DNA of 64,000 nt from Spirochaetota bacterium. Its GTDB lineage: Bacteria; Spirochaetota; UBA12135; COTS27. The DNA lies in the NCBI GenBank assembly GCA_013426755.1, contig AP019861.1, positions 1,829,271 through 1,893,270 of the forward strand, read 5' to 3'. The notes beneath the pieces were generated by a model. That model worked only from the letters and a program-made list of their open reading frames with translations, made no database searches and was not told the origin of the DNA. Made by a program: the position numbers and the translations under genes. Below, piece by piece: positions 1 through 10,665 of the stretch. The first letter of the stretch is position 1. Each line of letters starts with the position of its first letter.

Positions 1-14
1 GGGGGGGGGGGGGG
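1..14. repeat. Run of 14 G at the window start
   Basis: The first 14 bases are all G in an AT-rich surrounding. This could be a contig-edge sequencing artefact or a homopolymer tract able to slip. With no sequence to the left, the two cannot be told apart. No reading frame on either strand clearly uses it. Confidence 0.5.
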
Positions 15-143
15 CTTGCTTTTAGATTAAAACTGCAGTGATTATTGATTGAATCAATGATTGATTGTGATAAGATGGTGTTTATTTTCATAGGTTGCTC
101 CTTATAAATGATATTAATTCAAAGTCCAAGTGATAAGAAAAAA

Positions 144-181
144 TTTACAGCAGAAAAGAACATATTCTTTTCTGCTGTAAA
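144..181 (-). terminator. Rho-independent terminator of the outer-membrane protein gene
   Basis: A perfect 17-bp inverted repeat (144-160 with 165-181) has a 4-base loop and lies 22 bases beyond the stop codon of the minus-strand gene. On the minus strand the stem is followed at once by a T-run (AATTTTTT), the classical intrinsic terminator form. It is the clearest terminator in the window. Confidence 0.9.
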
Positions 182-203
182 TAATTAGATTTAAGAGTTC
201 TGA

Positions 204-1652
204 TTACTCTTCAGAAGAAACACCAAATGATGCACCTATACGAAGTTCACCATATACGTCTTCAAGACCAAAGTCATCATCAGCACCCCCTCTTACGAGA
301 AGCAGGTCACCTACAGTTTCACCTACAACGGGTAGAGACCTAGTCGCGAGATCGATTCCCATAATTGCAGTAATGGTCATGCCTTTAGCAGGAGTCCATT
401 TAACTGTTGGGTTTATCTCTAATCTGATATAGGGTTTTTCACGTAGCTTGATGCCACTGTATGTATCACCATAGTACTCGACGACAAATGGAAGACTGAA
501 GACAAATTGTCCTATAGAAACTGAAGGAATAATCCTAAAGTCAAACAATTCTAATAGGTCTGCTCCATCATCGAACAGTGCCTGGTAGCTGTGGTTAGAA
601 GGAAAGACCGTAGCAACACCGCTGCTATTAGCAACAGTTGAGTTTGCAGGTGAGGCTGAGAAGAAGTTTTGGCGTCCTGCTGACATAACCTTAGTGATGG
701 TGTCATAAGAAAAGAGGAACCCATATCCTAGTCCGACCAGTCCATCTAGAAACGAAGCATCTCCCGAGATGTCGAAGACAAACCCAGGGTCGTCCATTGT
801 GATATCGTCTGCTACGGTATGTACTCGAGTTCCAGCGCTGGTATCAACGGTTGTTTTGTAGTACTCGATAGTTGTACCGAAGGGTGTAATACCGAACGAG
901 AGTTTAATGTAATCGCCGTAGAGTTTAGATTCGAACCCGAGTTGCAGCCGTTCGATCGTACCTTCTTTAACTTTACCGATGCGATCGCCAGGCGCTACTC
1001 CACCGATAGCAGCGTCGGTGTTATTTAGGGTTTCGTTATCAGAACTGTTAACAACGATTCCTAGATAAATACCTGTCGGCACAGGACCGCCGATCTGCAT
1101 GTCAAAGCGAATTCCACGAATACTATTCGCATTCAAACCAAATCCGAAGCCGAGGCTCAAAATATCGATAGGCTTGATGCTGCCATAAAACCCTTGGAAG
1201 CCTATATCGGACAGGATGTACTCACCTTCGTCTTTAGAGCTTCCAGCGGCGTAGCCCCAGTCATAAAACCTGATCGTAAGCAGCCCAAATATATCATTAA
1301 CCTGGATATAGGCAGAATCAAATTTAATAACGGTGTTATTAGCAGCGGTGCGTTCAAATTTGACTTGGGCGTCTACATTATCTACAGTTGCTTTAAAGGT
1401 GATCTCAGAATCATCGATTTCATCCGCCGCTGCACCTATCGCCTTCCCTTGAGTTTTCACACTCACAAGAGACGTCGTTCCATCGGCATTGGTAACAATG
1501 GTGTCTTCAAATTGTTCGAAGGCACGTCCACCCCCAACGATATAACCACCTACGCGCGCATCGAGAAAGATGCTAACGCTATAATTAGCAGCAGAAAGCT
1601 GTGATGCAAACCCTATAAACAGAAGGGCTGGTATCAATAAAATTTTTTTCAT
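204..1652 (-). CDS. Predicted outer-membrane or exported beta-rich protein
   Basis: This is a 482-residue protein with a clear signal peptide: lysines at 2-3, a hydrophobic core, and likely cleavage after S-Q-L-S-A at about residue 21. The mature part alternates polar and hydrophobic residues with many Gly, Tyr and Phe, as in beta-barrel or beta-rich surface proteins, and has no transmembrane helix after the signal. It does not end in an aromatic residue (it ends in S-S-E-E), which is atypical for a BamA-assembled barrel. A gagagg ribosome site lies about 9 bases before the ATG. The gene stands alone, with 1.4 kb of gene-free DNA upstream and a strong terminator downstream. I do not recognise a specific family; an outer-membrane role is inferred. 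Confidence 0.75.
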   Translation of the reverse strand: MKKILLIPALLFIGFASQLSAANYSVSIFLDARVGGYIVGGGRAFEQFEDTIVTNADGTTSLVSVKTQGKAIGAAADEIDDSEITFKATVDNVDAQVKFERTAANNTVIKFDSAYIQVNDIFGLLTIRFYDWGYAAGSSKDEGEYILSDIGFQGFYGSIKPIDILSLGFGFGLNANSIRGIRFDMQIGGPVPTGIYLGIVVNSSDNETLNNTDAAIGGVAPGDRIGKVKEGTIERLQLGFESKLYGDYIKLSFGITPFGTTIEYYKTTVDTSAGTRVHTVADDITMDDPGFVFDISGDASFLDGLVGLGYGFLFSYDTITKVMSAGRQNFFSASPANSTVANSSGVATVFPSNHSYQALFDDGADLLELFDFRIIPSVSIGQFVFSLPFVVEYYGDTYSGIKLREKPYIRLEINPTVKWTPAKGMTITAIMGIDLATRSLPVVGETVGDLLLVRGGADDDFGLEDVYGELRIGASFGVSSEE

Positions 1653-3117
1653 GTAGGGTAACCTCTCATAAAAAAATAATCAAAAAATTAGTTTTAGTGA
1701 ATTTTATGTTAGTTATTGTAAATGTCTTACTATTTACATAAAACGCATAACGAGACAATTAATTTGCCCGTGATTTTCTGCCTATGTTTGCCTATAATTT
1801 TTGCCTATAATTTTTTTTATGTATTTTATTTATAATTTTTTGTTTTCAATGAAACAGCAACTTATTAAAAAGTTTATATTTAAAATTGAATATTTATCAA
1901 AAAACCGCACCCTATCCTAGGAGGATGTACGTATTATATATTTAGAATTGCAATAAGTCAAGTCAAATATCGACAGAGAATTATTTTTTATAAGTAAGAA
2001 AATTAATAAGCAATTATCTGATTTTTAGCTATTTATATGTAGAACACAGGGGAAAAACAAAAATGGTGCCAATATTTTAGCCAGTATTTTAACCAATAGA
2101 CTTGAAAAGGCTTGAAAATTTAGCCAATACACTTCAAAATTTAGCCAGTATACTTCAAAATTTTAGTGAATACACTTCAAAATATTGGAATAATTGTTAC
2201 AAAAATACAATAGAGCGGTGATCCTGAGCTAAAAATTCATGAATTTTTTTAGAAAAAGCACAGCATTGATCATCTGCTATCTTAAAACAATAGGAATTTT
2301 ATTGATAAATGAGACGTTGTTATTGATAAATAAACCACTGGGCGTAGATTGTTAGAATATATTTTTAAGAATCGCAGTATTTTCAGGCAGGAGTATTGCT
2401 ATGCCAATTGTATTTCTATACCAATTGTAGTATTTTCAAGTAGTACTGTTTCCCTAGCTTAACGTTCAACGATTATTTTAACCGACTGTTTTAACTTAAT
2501 AGATTGAAATTGCTTACTTTTAACGAATTCTTAGGTAAATACTACTATGATCGGTGGAGATAAATTATGAATTTCTAGATAAATTACGTTTGTGTGGGGG
2601 GAGATAATCTTTTTATTTAAGAATTTTCATTTAATTTTCATTTATATTGTACAATGCTTACTCCGATCTGGCTACAATGCTTACGGCAATCCAATTACAA
2701 TCATTAATTACAAGCATTAATTGCAGGCATTTATTCCTAGCGTAGTCATCAGAAAACTTTAGAATTTTCTTTCTACATTTTATAATTCTCACTGCAGTTC
2801 AAATGGAGATAAATTTATAGTTTTTTTTATGTTTTAGAATTTCTTTCCGCAGTTTATAATTCTCACTGCTATAACCGGTAATTACATACTAAACCCATCT
2901 ATAAGAATATAAGAGATAAGAAAATAGTCTGTAAAAGAATAATGATACCATGTAGAACGCGATGCCAGGAACTAAAATAACCATTAAACCAAGGGGCGTT
3001 TAAACAGGAGAAGTAGTATTCTATAAAAAACAATACGAAAAGCAGTCTAAACAATACGAAAAGCAGTCTAAATTTAAGAATAAAAATGAATATTTTCACG
3101 GAGGATCGGCAATATAA
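1653..3117. other. 1.46-kb gene-free AT-rich region
   Basis: No convincing reading frame or RNA gene is seen between the divergent outer-membrane protein and ATP-grasp genes. It holds a degenerate 21-22 bp repeat (about 2119-2185, three copies sharing tttag and acttcaaaat), a 21-bp direct duplication at 3031-3072, and a small inverted repeat ATCCT-agg-AGGAT at 1914-1926. Both promoters presumably lie here, but neither is clear enough to place. Confidence 0.6.
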
Positions 3118-4596
3118 GTGTCCTATTACAAAAAACAACACAAATTAAATCCTCGCTTAATGGGTCGTGGGGTACTTATTGTAGGTGGAGGCCTTATGCA
3201 GGTACCGCTTATTGAGAGGGCACTTATGCATAACATGCGTGTACACGTTATAGATATGAATGAAAATGCGCCCGGTGTCGCTCTTATTCCAAAAGAAAAT
3301 TTTATTCATGCGAGTATCGGTGATAAAATGATCGCACAACGGTCTTTACTCAGGCATTTAGAACGAGAAATAAGTAAATATCAAACCCAAACCCGACCCC
3401 TTAGGCAAAAAAACTATCATCATGAACTCAATTCCCCCCCACAAAATCAAGGAATCACGGCGACTGAAAGTCCGCTTTCACCAGAAACCGAGCCAAATGT
3501 TAACAATTATGGGCACATTGAATGTGTGCTCACAGTAGGAACGGATTATACAGCAACGGTTGCCATCTTAAATGAGACCTTAAAGTCTTTTTACAAAAAA
3601 GCAACGCTCAGAATAGATCAATCCGCATTACTACTCCCCAATGTCAAACACTTATCGGTCGCAGAAGCGATCACCGCTAGTCATAAGGTGCAGATGCGTA
3701 AACGATTGGCTCAGTACGACATTGCGCAGCCTAAGTTTTTTCCGCTAGAAACAAACATGATTAGCAGCATTGAACGGACGGTACTGGAAGCTGAGAAATT
3801 TTTAGGTGCTTATCCGTACGTACTCAAACCTGTTGATGCTATGGGAGCGCGTGGAGTCAAACGGATTGAAGACCGTGATGTATTGCTTAAGTCATTGAGT
3901 GAGAGTTTAGCGTATTCTCACTTGAAAACGCTTATTTTGGAGGAGTATTTGTCGGGAGCCGAGCTTTCTATCGATGCTATTATTGCCAATGGAGAAGTGT
4001 ACGTACGCGGTATAGCGGAACGAAAGATTGAATATCCTCCTTATTTTGTAGAAACAGGACATATGATGCCCTGTATGAATATCTCAGAACAGGAAATAAC
4101 GGTAGCGATCTCGCAATTTAAAAAAGCCATTCGTGCCTTAAATATCGTGACCGGTGCTGCAAAAGGTGATATTAAGCTCAGTGGCGGCACAGCTTATATA
4201 GGAGAGATCGCTGCGCGTCTATCTGGCGGCTTTATGTCAGGGTGGACAACTGCACTTCACTTAGGCGTAGACATGATGCAGGCCATATTAGAAGTATCCT
4301 TTGCTCTTACACCGACTACACTTGATCCCTTACCCGAATCTGATCGGTCTGTTGTCTGTGAATGGGCACTTTTACCTGGCACAGGAGAGATTAAAGAGAT
4401 TGCTGGCATCACAGCAGCACGCGCAATTCCTGGTGTAGCAGACCTTTTTATCCACATCAAAGAAGGAGATACCCTCCATTCGCCTGAAAATAATCTCATG
4501 AAAGCTGGCAATGTCATCATCCAAGCAGCAACATTAGCAGAAAACCAGCAAATTTTCAAGCGCGTTAATGAAACACTCCGCTTTATCTTTAAATAA
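3118..4596 (+). CDS. ATP-grasp superfamily ligase
   Basis: This 492-residue protein starts with a Rossmann-like pre-ATP-grasp segment (VLIVGGGLMQ, residues 19-28), has a low-complexity stretch at about 86-130, and then an ATP-grasp fold from about 185 to 400. Visible landmarks are YVLKPVDAMGARGV (ATP-binding lysine and glycine loop, 234-247), LILEEYLSGAELSID (272-286) and EIAARLSGGFMSG, which supplies late metal and ATP contacts. The family joins a carboxylate to an amine or thiol, or carboxylates a substrate, through an acyl-phosphate. The substrate cannot be told from sequence; PurK/PurT-like and CPSase-like relatives are nearest. The GTG start directly follows an in-frame TAA, with GGAGG 13 bases before it. 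The ATG at 3160 is an alternative start. It is monocistronic. Confidence 0.8.
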   Translation: MSYYKKQHKLNPRLMGRGVLIVGGGLMQVPLIERALMHNMRVHVIDMNENAPGVALIPKENFIHASIGDKMIAQRSLLRHLEREISKYQTQTRPLRQKNYHHELNSPPQNQGITATESPLSPETEPNVNNYGHIECVLTVGTDYTATVAILNETLKSFYKKATLRIDQSALLLPNVKHLSVAEAITASHKVQMRKRLAQYDIAQPKFFPLETNMISSIERTVLEAEKFLGAYPYVLKPVDAMGARGVKRIEDRDVLLKSLSESLAYSHLKTLILEEYLSGAELSIDAIIANGEVYVRGIAERKIEYPPYFVETGHMMPCMNISEQEITVAISQFKKAIRALNIVTGAAKGDIKLSGGTAYIGEIAARLSGGFMSGWTTALHLGVDMMQAILEVSFALTPTTLDPLPESDRSVVCEWALLPGTGEIKEIAGITAARAIPGVADLFIHIKEGDTLHSPENNLMKAGNVIIQAATLAENQQIFKRVNETLRFIFK

Positions 4597-5016
4597 ATCC
4601 TTATCCTCCGAACACAATTTGATTATCAGTACGACTATCCATATGATTATTACCAAGTCGTTTTTACTTAACCGTAAACGCTACAATAATTCAAGTTATA
4701 ATAATTCAAAAAACACTTAAATTTATGGGCTTTGGGTCTGAAATTTATAATACGGTCTTGTGTTACCACACCGCTAATGAACTTTTTTCATAATACAATG
4801 TGCTGGGCTTGTTTTATAAATATAGCAATCATCTATATATATTTATAACGGCAATTCCTTTTATCTTTGTTGCTTTGTTTTATTGCTTAAAGCTAAATTA
4901 AGCGATTATTTATCTGCGCTGAAAGTTCTCTGCGTCCATGACTGGACATACCCTATATAAAAAGCATCCCTTAATAATCTGGCAGCACTAAAAACGTATT
5001 TAAAGGACCTAGTATC
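4597..5016 (+). other. 420-bp intergenic region
   Basis: This is AT-rich DNA between the ATP-grasp and TPR genes. I see no gene, strong hairpin or tandem array here. Confidence 0.5.
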
Positions 5017-6435
5017 ATGATTTATGCTTTATTGACGTTTTGTATTATTAGTGCTATCCTTTCGTACCCACTGGTCTATGATACGCTAATCTTTTCAAAG
5101 GAAATGGAAAAATTTTACAATTACCTTCATTCTGAGCGCCCGGATCTAGCATTAAAAATATTAAAGAACCTCCCCAAAAAAAAGCAGCAAATCTTAGAAG
5201 TACAGATCGCTTATAGTGAGGTCCATGTGATGAAGAAAAATTGGTATCTTGCCCTATTTCATCTTAATGAGATTATTGAAAAAAAACTTTATGTTACTCA
5301 ACCCAAAAACCATGTCAATAGTAAGATCAATATTCACTTAAAAAAAGCTGAAATTTTCAATACTATTGGTAAAGACAATAACGCTATCAATGAATACTTT
5401 CATACATTAGAACTTGATCCCAATCATTTAAAGGCGAATACTGAGGTAGGAATGAAGTTGCTTGAAATGAAAAACTATAAAGCAGCGCTCACCCATCTCA
5501 AACAAGCCTATCTCAGTAATAAAAAAGACCCTAGCCTTGCTGAGGCGCTAGCAGACACCTATATTATAACCGAATCTTATACTGAGGCGTTGTATTGTAT
5601 TAAACAAGCCTTAAAACACAGCAACCCCATTCCATGCCGACTGCAGCATAAAGAAGTTCTCGCATTATTTTATCTTAATCAGTACAATGAAGCTTTAGCC
5701 GTTGCCAGTACTATTGAAGCCAGTTACTCTAAACTTGCTGAGGTTGAGATCATTACGGGTATTATTCATTACCGGTTAGGACAATTTAAAGAAGCAGAAA
5801 ATTTCTTTTACGGGAATCTTGAACACTACATTAATAATTATTCACCGCTTGTCATAGAAGCACGTTACCTTTACAGTGATATTCTGTTCAAACAATGCAA
5901 TCTTATCTCAGCAAGCATCCAATTATCGTTTATTCAGAAAGCACATAAAACCTATCTCGATACAGATGAACGAATTGCCGTATTTCGTGAGATCATAGGC
6001 AATGAACCATTAAATCATTTCTTCATGTCGCTTTGTAAGAAAGGCGCTACCGCTGTCTTACTCAATAAGATCATCACCCACGACAGAAATGTCGTGCTCA
6101 CCAGTTCATTCAATCAAATCGCAACAACAAACATCTTTTATGCTAAGGCTGATCTGATGCCCACTCAGGAAAAAGCATTGTTAGTCTTTAACCTATCAAC
6201 AGCGCAATTTACAGATTATGTTATAAAATCTTTTATCGAGCTCCAGAATAAAGAAACGTTGACGACAAACAAACCCATCAATAAGTTATACTCCTTTTCT
6301 ATGTTAGGACATGATCTTTTAGCACAACACAAATTGCAGCAGCATTTTCAAAAATATTTACTCTTAGATAAAGATAAATTGTTTGAAACCATTATCAATA
6401 AACAGATCTTCATTGAGCGAGAGGAATATGCGTAA
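5017..6435 (+). CDS. Membrane-anchored TPR-repeat protein
   Basis: The 472-residue protein opens with one hydrophobic segment (residues 1-25, probable uncleaved anchor or signal). Helical tetratricopeptide-like repeats follow from about residue 35 to 300; examples are DNNAINEYFHTLELDPNHLK and NYKAALTHLKQAYLSNKKDP. The last 170 residues show no recognised domain. TPR arrays are protein-binding scaffolds; the partner is unknown. The ATG follows an aaagga site about 10 bases upstream. The gene converges with menA, whose stop is 45 bases away. A short inverted repeat (taacct near 6435 with aggtta near 6460) in that gap may end both transcripts. Confidence 0.8.
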   Translation: MIYALLTFCIISAILSYPLVYDTLIFSKEMEKFYNYLHSERPDLALKILKNLPKKKQQILEVQIAYSEVHVMKKNWYLALFHLNEIIEKKLYVTQPKNHVNSKINIHLKKAEIFNTIGKDNNAINEYFHTLELDPNHLKANTEVGMKLLEMKNYKAALTHLKQAYLSNKKDPSLAEALADTYIITESYTEALYCIKQALKHSNPIPCRLQHKEVLALFYLNQYNEALAVASTIEASYSKLAEVEIITGIIHYRLGQFKEAENFFYGNLEHYINNYSPLVIEARYLYSDILFKQCNLISASIQLSFIQKAHKTYLDTDERIAVFREIIGNEPLNHFFMSLCKKGATAVLLNKIITHDRNVVLTSSFNQIATTNIFYAKADLMPTQEKALLVFNLSTAQFTDYVIKSFIELQNKETLTTNKPINKLYSFSMLGHDLLAQHKLQQHFQKYLLLDKDKLFETIINKQIFIEREEYA

Positions 6436-6479
6436 CCTATCCAAATAAAGACAAGCAAAGACAGGTTATGTCGCAAAGG

Positions 6480-7394
6480 TTATGCCATAAATAAAGTAAT
6501 CGTGAGAATGCCTGTATAAGCAGTCATTAAAACACCTACTCTTCCAAGCACATTGTTAAGACGGGCTGGGGCGTAACGTCCTATGTTACCGAGATAAAAA
6601 AAGCCCCCTATGACCGTCAATACTGGAATTCCATATAAAATGACATTGTTTTTTTCATAATAACCCAATAAAGCCGTCATTATAGCGATCCATACCAAAC
6701 TAGCATAAATAGAATACACCGTAAATACACGTCCGTATCTTACGGTTAGCGTCTGTTTACGACTGGTTTTATCGGCAGTGACGTCGCGTAAATTGTTGAT
6801 TGCAATAAGCATATAAGCAAAAAAACCATAAGAAATGGCGATCATTGTCGTTGGAAAAAAGATAGGAATGAAGGTCCCCGCCATAATAAATACAGCCGCA
6901 TAAACAATCACCGGTCCAAAGAACACAAAAGCCGCCACTTCACCCCATCCATGATAAGCCAATGGATAATTTCCGCCCGTATACCAATAAGCAACCGCCA
7001 CGCTTATAACACCTACGATAAGAACGGCATAATGCGTAACAACTGCTAAATACACCATCAAAATAAGTGCAAGACCAAAACTGCTAAAAATAGCGTATTT
7101 AACTTGAATAGGTTTGACAAGGTTTAATTGCAGAACGCGTTTGGGACCTATTCTGTCGCTACGATCACTGCCGCGCCTAAAATCGTAATAATCATTATTG
7201 AAATTACAGGCTATCTGAAGTAACAACGCAATACCTAAGAAATAACTTCCACGTAAAAGCGAATAATCAGGATTGTACCCAGCCGCTATAGGAACAGCAC
7301 TCACAATAGGCATAATGCTTGCTATTAAGGTTTTAGGCCTGGTAAAAGTAAACCAGATATAACAGGTACGAAATATAAGGTTAAGTGACTGCAT
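6480..7394 (-). CDS. menA: 1,4-dihydroxy-2-naphthoate polyprenyltransferase (UbiA family)
   Basis: MenA attaches a polyprenyl chain to 1,4-dihydroxy-2-naphthoate at the inner membrane, the penultimate step of menaquinone synthesis. The 304-residue protein has 8-9 hydrophobic segments. It carries the first Asp-rich prenyl-diphosphate motif NNDYYDFRRGSDR (66-78) and a second in NNLRDVTADK near 200; the NDYxD form is typical of MenA rather than UbiA. Length is normal. It is the last gene of a minus-strand run (rpsT, DUF445, pyrG, menA), about 180 bases after pyrG. No other men gene is in the window. It implies respiratory menaquinone or a salvage route. Confidence 0.88.
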   Translation of the reverse strand: MQSLNLIFRTCYIWFTFTRPKTLIASIMPIVSAVPIAAGYNPDYSLLRGSYFLGIALLLQIACNFNNDYYDFRRGSDRSDRIGPKRVLQLNLVKPIQVKYAIFSSFGLALILMVYLAVVTHYAVLIVGVISVAVAYWYTGGNYPLAYHGWGEVAAFVFFGPVIVYAAVFIMAGTFIPIFFPTTMIAISYGFFAYMLIAINNLRDVTADKTSRKQTLTVRYGRVFTVYSIYASLVWIAIMTALLGYYEKNNVILYGIPVLTVIGGFFYLGNIGRYAPARLNNVLGRVGVLMTAYTGILTITLFMA

Positions 7395-7573
7395 CAGTAC
7401 CTAGTCCACTGGTGGTATAAAGTAGCATACATTGGCATAAAATATTGGCATAAAACACCGTAAAATAACGTATTGGGCTATCTCATTGATTGAGTCACGT
7501 CTGCTTAGAAAGAAATAATGCCAAATAACCGTTACCAAGCATAAGAAGTATAGGGCAAGCATCAGAAGTAGTG

Positions 7574-9523
7574 TTATGACATTGATTTTAGAGCATGGTT
7601 GACAGCAGCTTCGACAAAATGTAGAAAAAATGGAGCGGGTTTTTCAAGTGTAGAAAGCAATTCGGGATGAAATTGTCCTGCAATAAAACAGGCATGGTCG
7701 GGCAATTCGACAATCTGCATAATTGCTTCTTCATTCGCAGCCATGCCAGAAAAGACAAGCCCTGCAGCTTCTAGTTTAGACACATAAGCATTATTGACTT
7801 CATAGCGGTGGCGAAATCTTTCACGAATTGAAGGTTTCTCACCATAGATCCGACTGACAAGCGTATGTGGTTTGAGAAGAACGTCATATGACCCTAGGCG
7901 CATTGTACCACCAACCATAGTGACGTACTTTTGTTCTTCGATGAGATGAATGACTGGAGTTACGCTAGCAGATTGTGAGGATGATGATTGCTTGGTTTGT
8001 AGCGATGAATGGCTCGGGTGGTGTTCTTTGGGGTTCGTGTGACCGGCATGGGGCACAGAAGGTGTGGGCACTGTGGTATCAATGTGTGGGTGGACGGGTT
8101 CAGTAATAACCTCTTCGCTATTAGCATTTGAAATGCCACACACATGGCGAGCGTACTCTATTACAGCGAGCTGCATACCTAAACAAATCCCCATAAACGG
8201 AATATGGGTTTCACGTGCATGTTTAATGATTAAGATCTTCTCTTCTATGCCGCGTAGACCAAATCCCCCTGGAATAATGATACCAGCAATATCTTTAAAC
8301 TTTGTTTTTAATTCTTTTTGTCCCGCTGAGTGATAGGCAGTAACATCTAGAAAGGATATATTGGGACGAATGACTTTCTTTAATTTTTCTGTGATGTGAA
8401 CAGCGGCGTGCGAGAGGGCTTCGCGGATACTGACATAGGAATCTTCTAATTTTGTGTATTTCCCACAAATAGCTATGTTAACGGCTACATGTGGAGCGGA
8501 GTTTTTGATATTTAAATGGGCGTATTTCTCAGAACGGCTTGCGTGAGTTGTATGCTCTTTACTTGTATTTGCTACTGGCTGAATTACATTGTTACTGGAA
8601 GGCGAGATAGAATTCGCGGTAGGAGGCACGGGTTTACTATTGAGAATACTAGCAAGTGTCTGCAGAAGTTGTTTTTTGTACGGGGATAGACCGGGAATGG
8701 TAAGCTTGAGGTATTTTTCTAGGAGGGTATGAACATTTTGTGCCTCGAAGTACTGTGCTAACAGATTGATGTCTTTAACGTTGGGGTCAGAAATCACCGC
8801 TTCTTTAGCGACGTTGCAGTAAAGTGAGATTTTGTTACGAATTTCATCAGTAATCTCGCGATCGGTTCTACAAAAGATAAGATCGGGATAGATACCTGAT
8901 CTATTTAGAGTTTTAACAGAAGTCTGTGTGGGTTTAGATTTAAGTTCGCGACTTCCTTCTACGATAGGAATGTGTGTCAAATGCACGAACAGCATGCGTT
9001 GGCGATTGACTTCGCTACGAATTTGTCTGATGGTTTCTATAAAGAGTTCATTCTCCATATCACCAACAGTGCCGCCTATTTCAATAAAGACGATATCGGC
9101 TTGTTCTAGCGTGGTTAATTTGTAAATGCGTTCTTTGATTTCATTGGTTGCGTGGGGGATGAGTTGGACTGTTTTACCGAGGTATGTGCCGCGTCGTTCA
9201 TTTTCTAGAAGTTGTTTATAAACCTTCCCCATAGTGATATTAAATTCACGGCGCGCACGAATGCCGATCAGTCGTTCGTAGTGCCCAAAGTCCATATCCA
9301 CCTCTCCGCCGTCATCTAAGACATACACTTCACCGTGTTCGGTAGGATTGATCGTCCCTGGATCAGCATTCAAATAGCCATCACACTTGATGCATATGAC
9401 TTTGTAGTCTTCTTTAAACAACGCAGCCAGCGACGCTGTTAAAACCCCCTTGCCTAGACCTGAAATGACACCTCCTGTAACAACAATATAACAAGGATTT
9501 TGTAATGGGGAATACTCGTTCAT
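7574..9523 (-). CDS. pyrG: CTP synthase with two low-complexity insertions
   Basis: PyrG makes CTP from UTP, ATP and glutamine. The synthetase domain (1-270) shows VTGGVISGLGKGVLTASL, CDGYLNADPGT, EHGEVYVLDDGGEVDMD and YLGKTVQLIPH. The glutamine amidotransferase domain (about 340-649) shows IPGGFGLRG, the nucleophile Cys447 in GICLGMQ, and a late HPE (QFHPEL). It has 649 residues against about 540 for the family. The excess is one Ser/Pro/Asn-rich linker at about 297-338 and one His/Ser/Thr/Pro-rich insert at about 468-523 inside the amidotransferase domain. All catalytic segments remain, so it is probably active. The first methionine is preceded by a weak ribosome site. DUF445 lies 80 bases upstream. 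Confidence 0.95.
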   Translation of the reverse strand: MNEYSPLQNPCYIVVTGGVISGLGKGVLTASLAALFKEDYKVICIKCDGYLNADPGTINPTEHGEVYVLDDGGEVDMDFGHYERLIGIRARREFNITMGKVYKQLLENERRGTYLGKTVQLIPHATNEIKERIYKLTTLEQADIVFIEIGGTVGDMENELFIETIRQIRSEVNRQRMLFVHLTHIPIVEGSRELKSKPTQTSVKTLNRSGIYPDLIFCRTDREITDEIRNKISLYCNVAKEAVISDPNVKDINLLAQYFEAQNVHTLLEKYLKLTIPGLSPYKKQLLQTLASILNSKPVPPTANSISPSSNNVIQPVANTSKEHTTHASRSEKYAHLNIKNSAPHVAVNIAICGKYTKLEDSYVSIREALSHAAVHITEKLKKVIRPNISFLDVTAYHSAGQKELKTKFKDIAGIIIPGGFGLRGIEEKILIIKHARETHIPFMGICLGMQLAVIEYARHVCGISNANSEEVITEPVHPHIDTTVPTPSVPHAGHTNPKEHHPSHSSLQTKQSSSSQSASVTPVIHLIEEQKYVTMVGGTMRLGSYDVLLKPHTLVSRIYGEKPSIRERFRHRYEVNNAYVSKLEAAGLVFSGMAANEEAIMQIVELPDHACFIAGQFHPELLSTLEKPAPFFLHFVEAAVNHALKSMS

Positions 9524-9603
9524 CTATTATTTTTATGACTGAGGCGGTGAATGACTTAGATTGGAATTGAGATTGGGTGACTTGGGAAGAAATGGCGTGA
9601 GGG

Positions 9604-10236
9604 TTAAACCATAGTATAAATCCAAGCAAGCAGCAATTGGAGACACCCAATTACAAATCCAACTATAGCACCGATTATTTCAATAAAACGAAATTCTTTC
9701 TTCAGAATGGAAAAGAGAATCTCTTCTAATTTATCGGAAGAGAAGCTATTGACTTTTTCTTGGATAAGGTGTTGAATGCTCACGTCTTCGTCAAGCCGTT
9801 TTGAAATAGTTGTTTTGATACGGTCCATGATGTTATCCCAATCTTTAAAGAACGATCGTTTGACGGAATCAATAAAATCATCGGTGAGAAGCATTTTGGC
9901 AAAACCACCGATGATAGAATTCTCAGCGAACAAGCGGTTTTTAATAAAATCTTGTAGATAAGCTTCGGTTATTTTACGAAAGTCATCGCTTAGTGTTTGG
10001 TTAGAGGACAATTGATTAAAAATATCTTTGGTAGAAATGAATTCACGTGAGATCACTTCGCCGAGTCTTTCGGCTAGCACGTGTTGGCGTTTGGGAAAGA
10101 CACCTTGCAATGTGAAGAAAAGCAATTTGACCGGCTTCTTGGGATGAAAGAGCATCTTTATCGCAAGATAATTGGTAAGCCACCCGATGAATGCTGATAT
10201 GAATGGAATACTGATTAGAAATATGATTTTAAGCAT
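9604..10236 (-). CDS. DUF445 family membrane protein
   Basis: The 210-residue protein has an N-terminal transmembrane segment (about 3-25) followed by WLTNYLAIKMLFHP, the hallmark of DUF445 (YheB-like) proteins. A cytoplasmic or periplasmic helical middle follows, then a second hydrophobic helix at the C-terminus (about 185-208). Biochemical function is unknown for the family. It lies between rpsT and pyrG on the same strand, so it may be co-transcribed with them. The 429 bases separating it from rpsT show no terminator. Confidence 0.82.
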   Translation of the reverse strand: MLKIIFLISIPFISAFIGWLTNYLAIKMLFHPKKPVKLLFFTLQGVFPKRQHVLAERLGEVISREFISTKDIFNQLSSNQTLSDDFRKITEAYLQDFIKNRLFAENSIIGGFAKMLLTDDFIDSVKRSFFKDWDNIMDRIKTTISKRLDEDVSIQHLIQEKVNSFSSDKLEEILFSILKKEFRFIEIIGAIVGFVIGCLQLLLAWIYTMV

Positions 10237-10665
10237 AGCGGCTGCCCTACCCGTATTTACTCGGCTACGTTATCTCTTAGATTGGAAGAACAATCATTGC
10301 GTTTTATTTCAACGAAAACTACGTGATAAGTAGTATATATGAGAATGGCTACTTTAGTGTGGATGGTGGGTTGCTTTGAAACGCGAGTACTGTTTTGAGA
10401 GTACTATTTTTATAGGTGCTTTTATAGGTATTTTTTAAAGCGAATAACTACTCTTAGGTGAACGGAATAAAAATCACTACTACTCTACCACCACCACTTG
10501 TATTGTATGGAATGCGATTGTTATATAGAAGGCGATTGTTATATGAAAGTCAAATGGAAATCAAGTGGGAGTCAAATGGGAGTCAATTCAATTATTTAGC
10601 GTCTTATGATAAAGATAAAAACAGTAGCAAAAACAGGGGCGACAGTCATTGGCATAGCAATTTTT
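10237..10665 (-). other. 429-bp intergenic region between rpsT and DUF445
   Basis: No supported gene. It contains short near-repeats (around 10505-10580, gcgattgttatat and aaatgggagtcaa-type units). A plus-strand reading frame crossing it and the rpsT tail has no family features. Confidence 0.5.

Noticed and set aside
1914..1926. ATCCT-agg-AGGAT as another iron operator
   Set aside because: Half-sites are in the opposite orientation and lack the T5 centre and A/T flanks of the three good sites.
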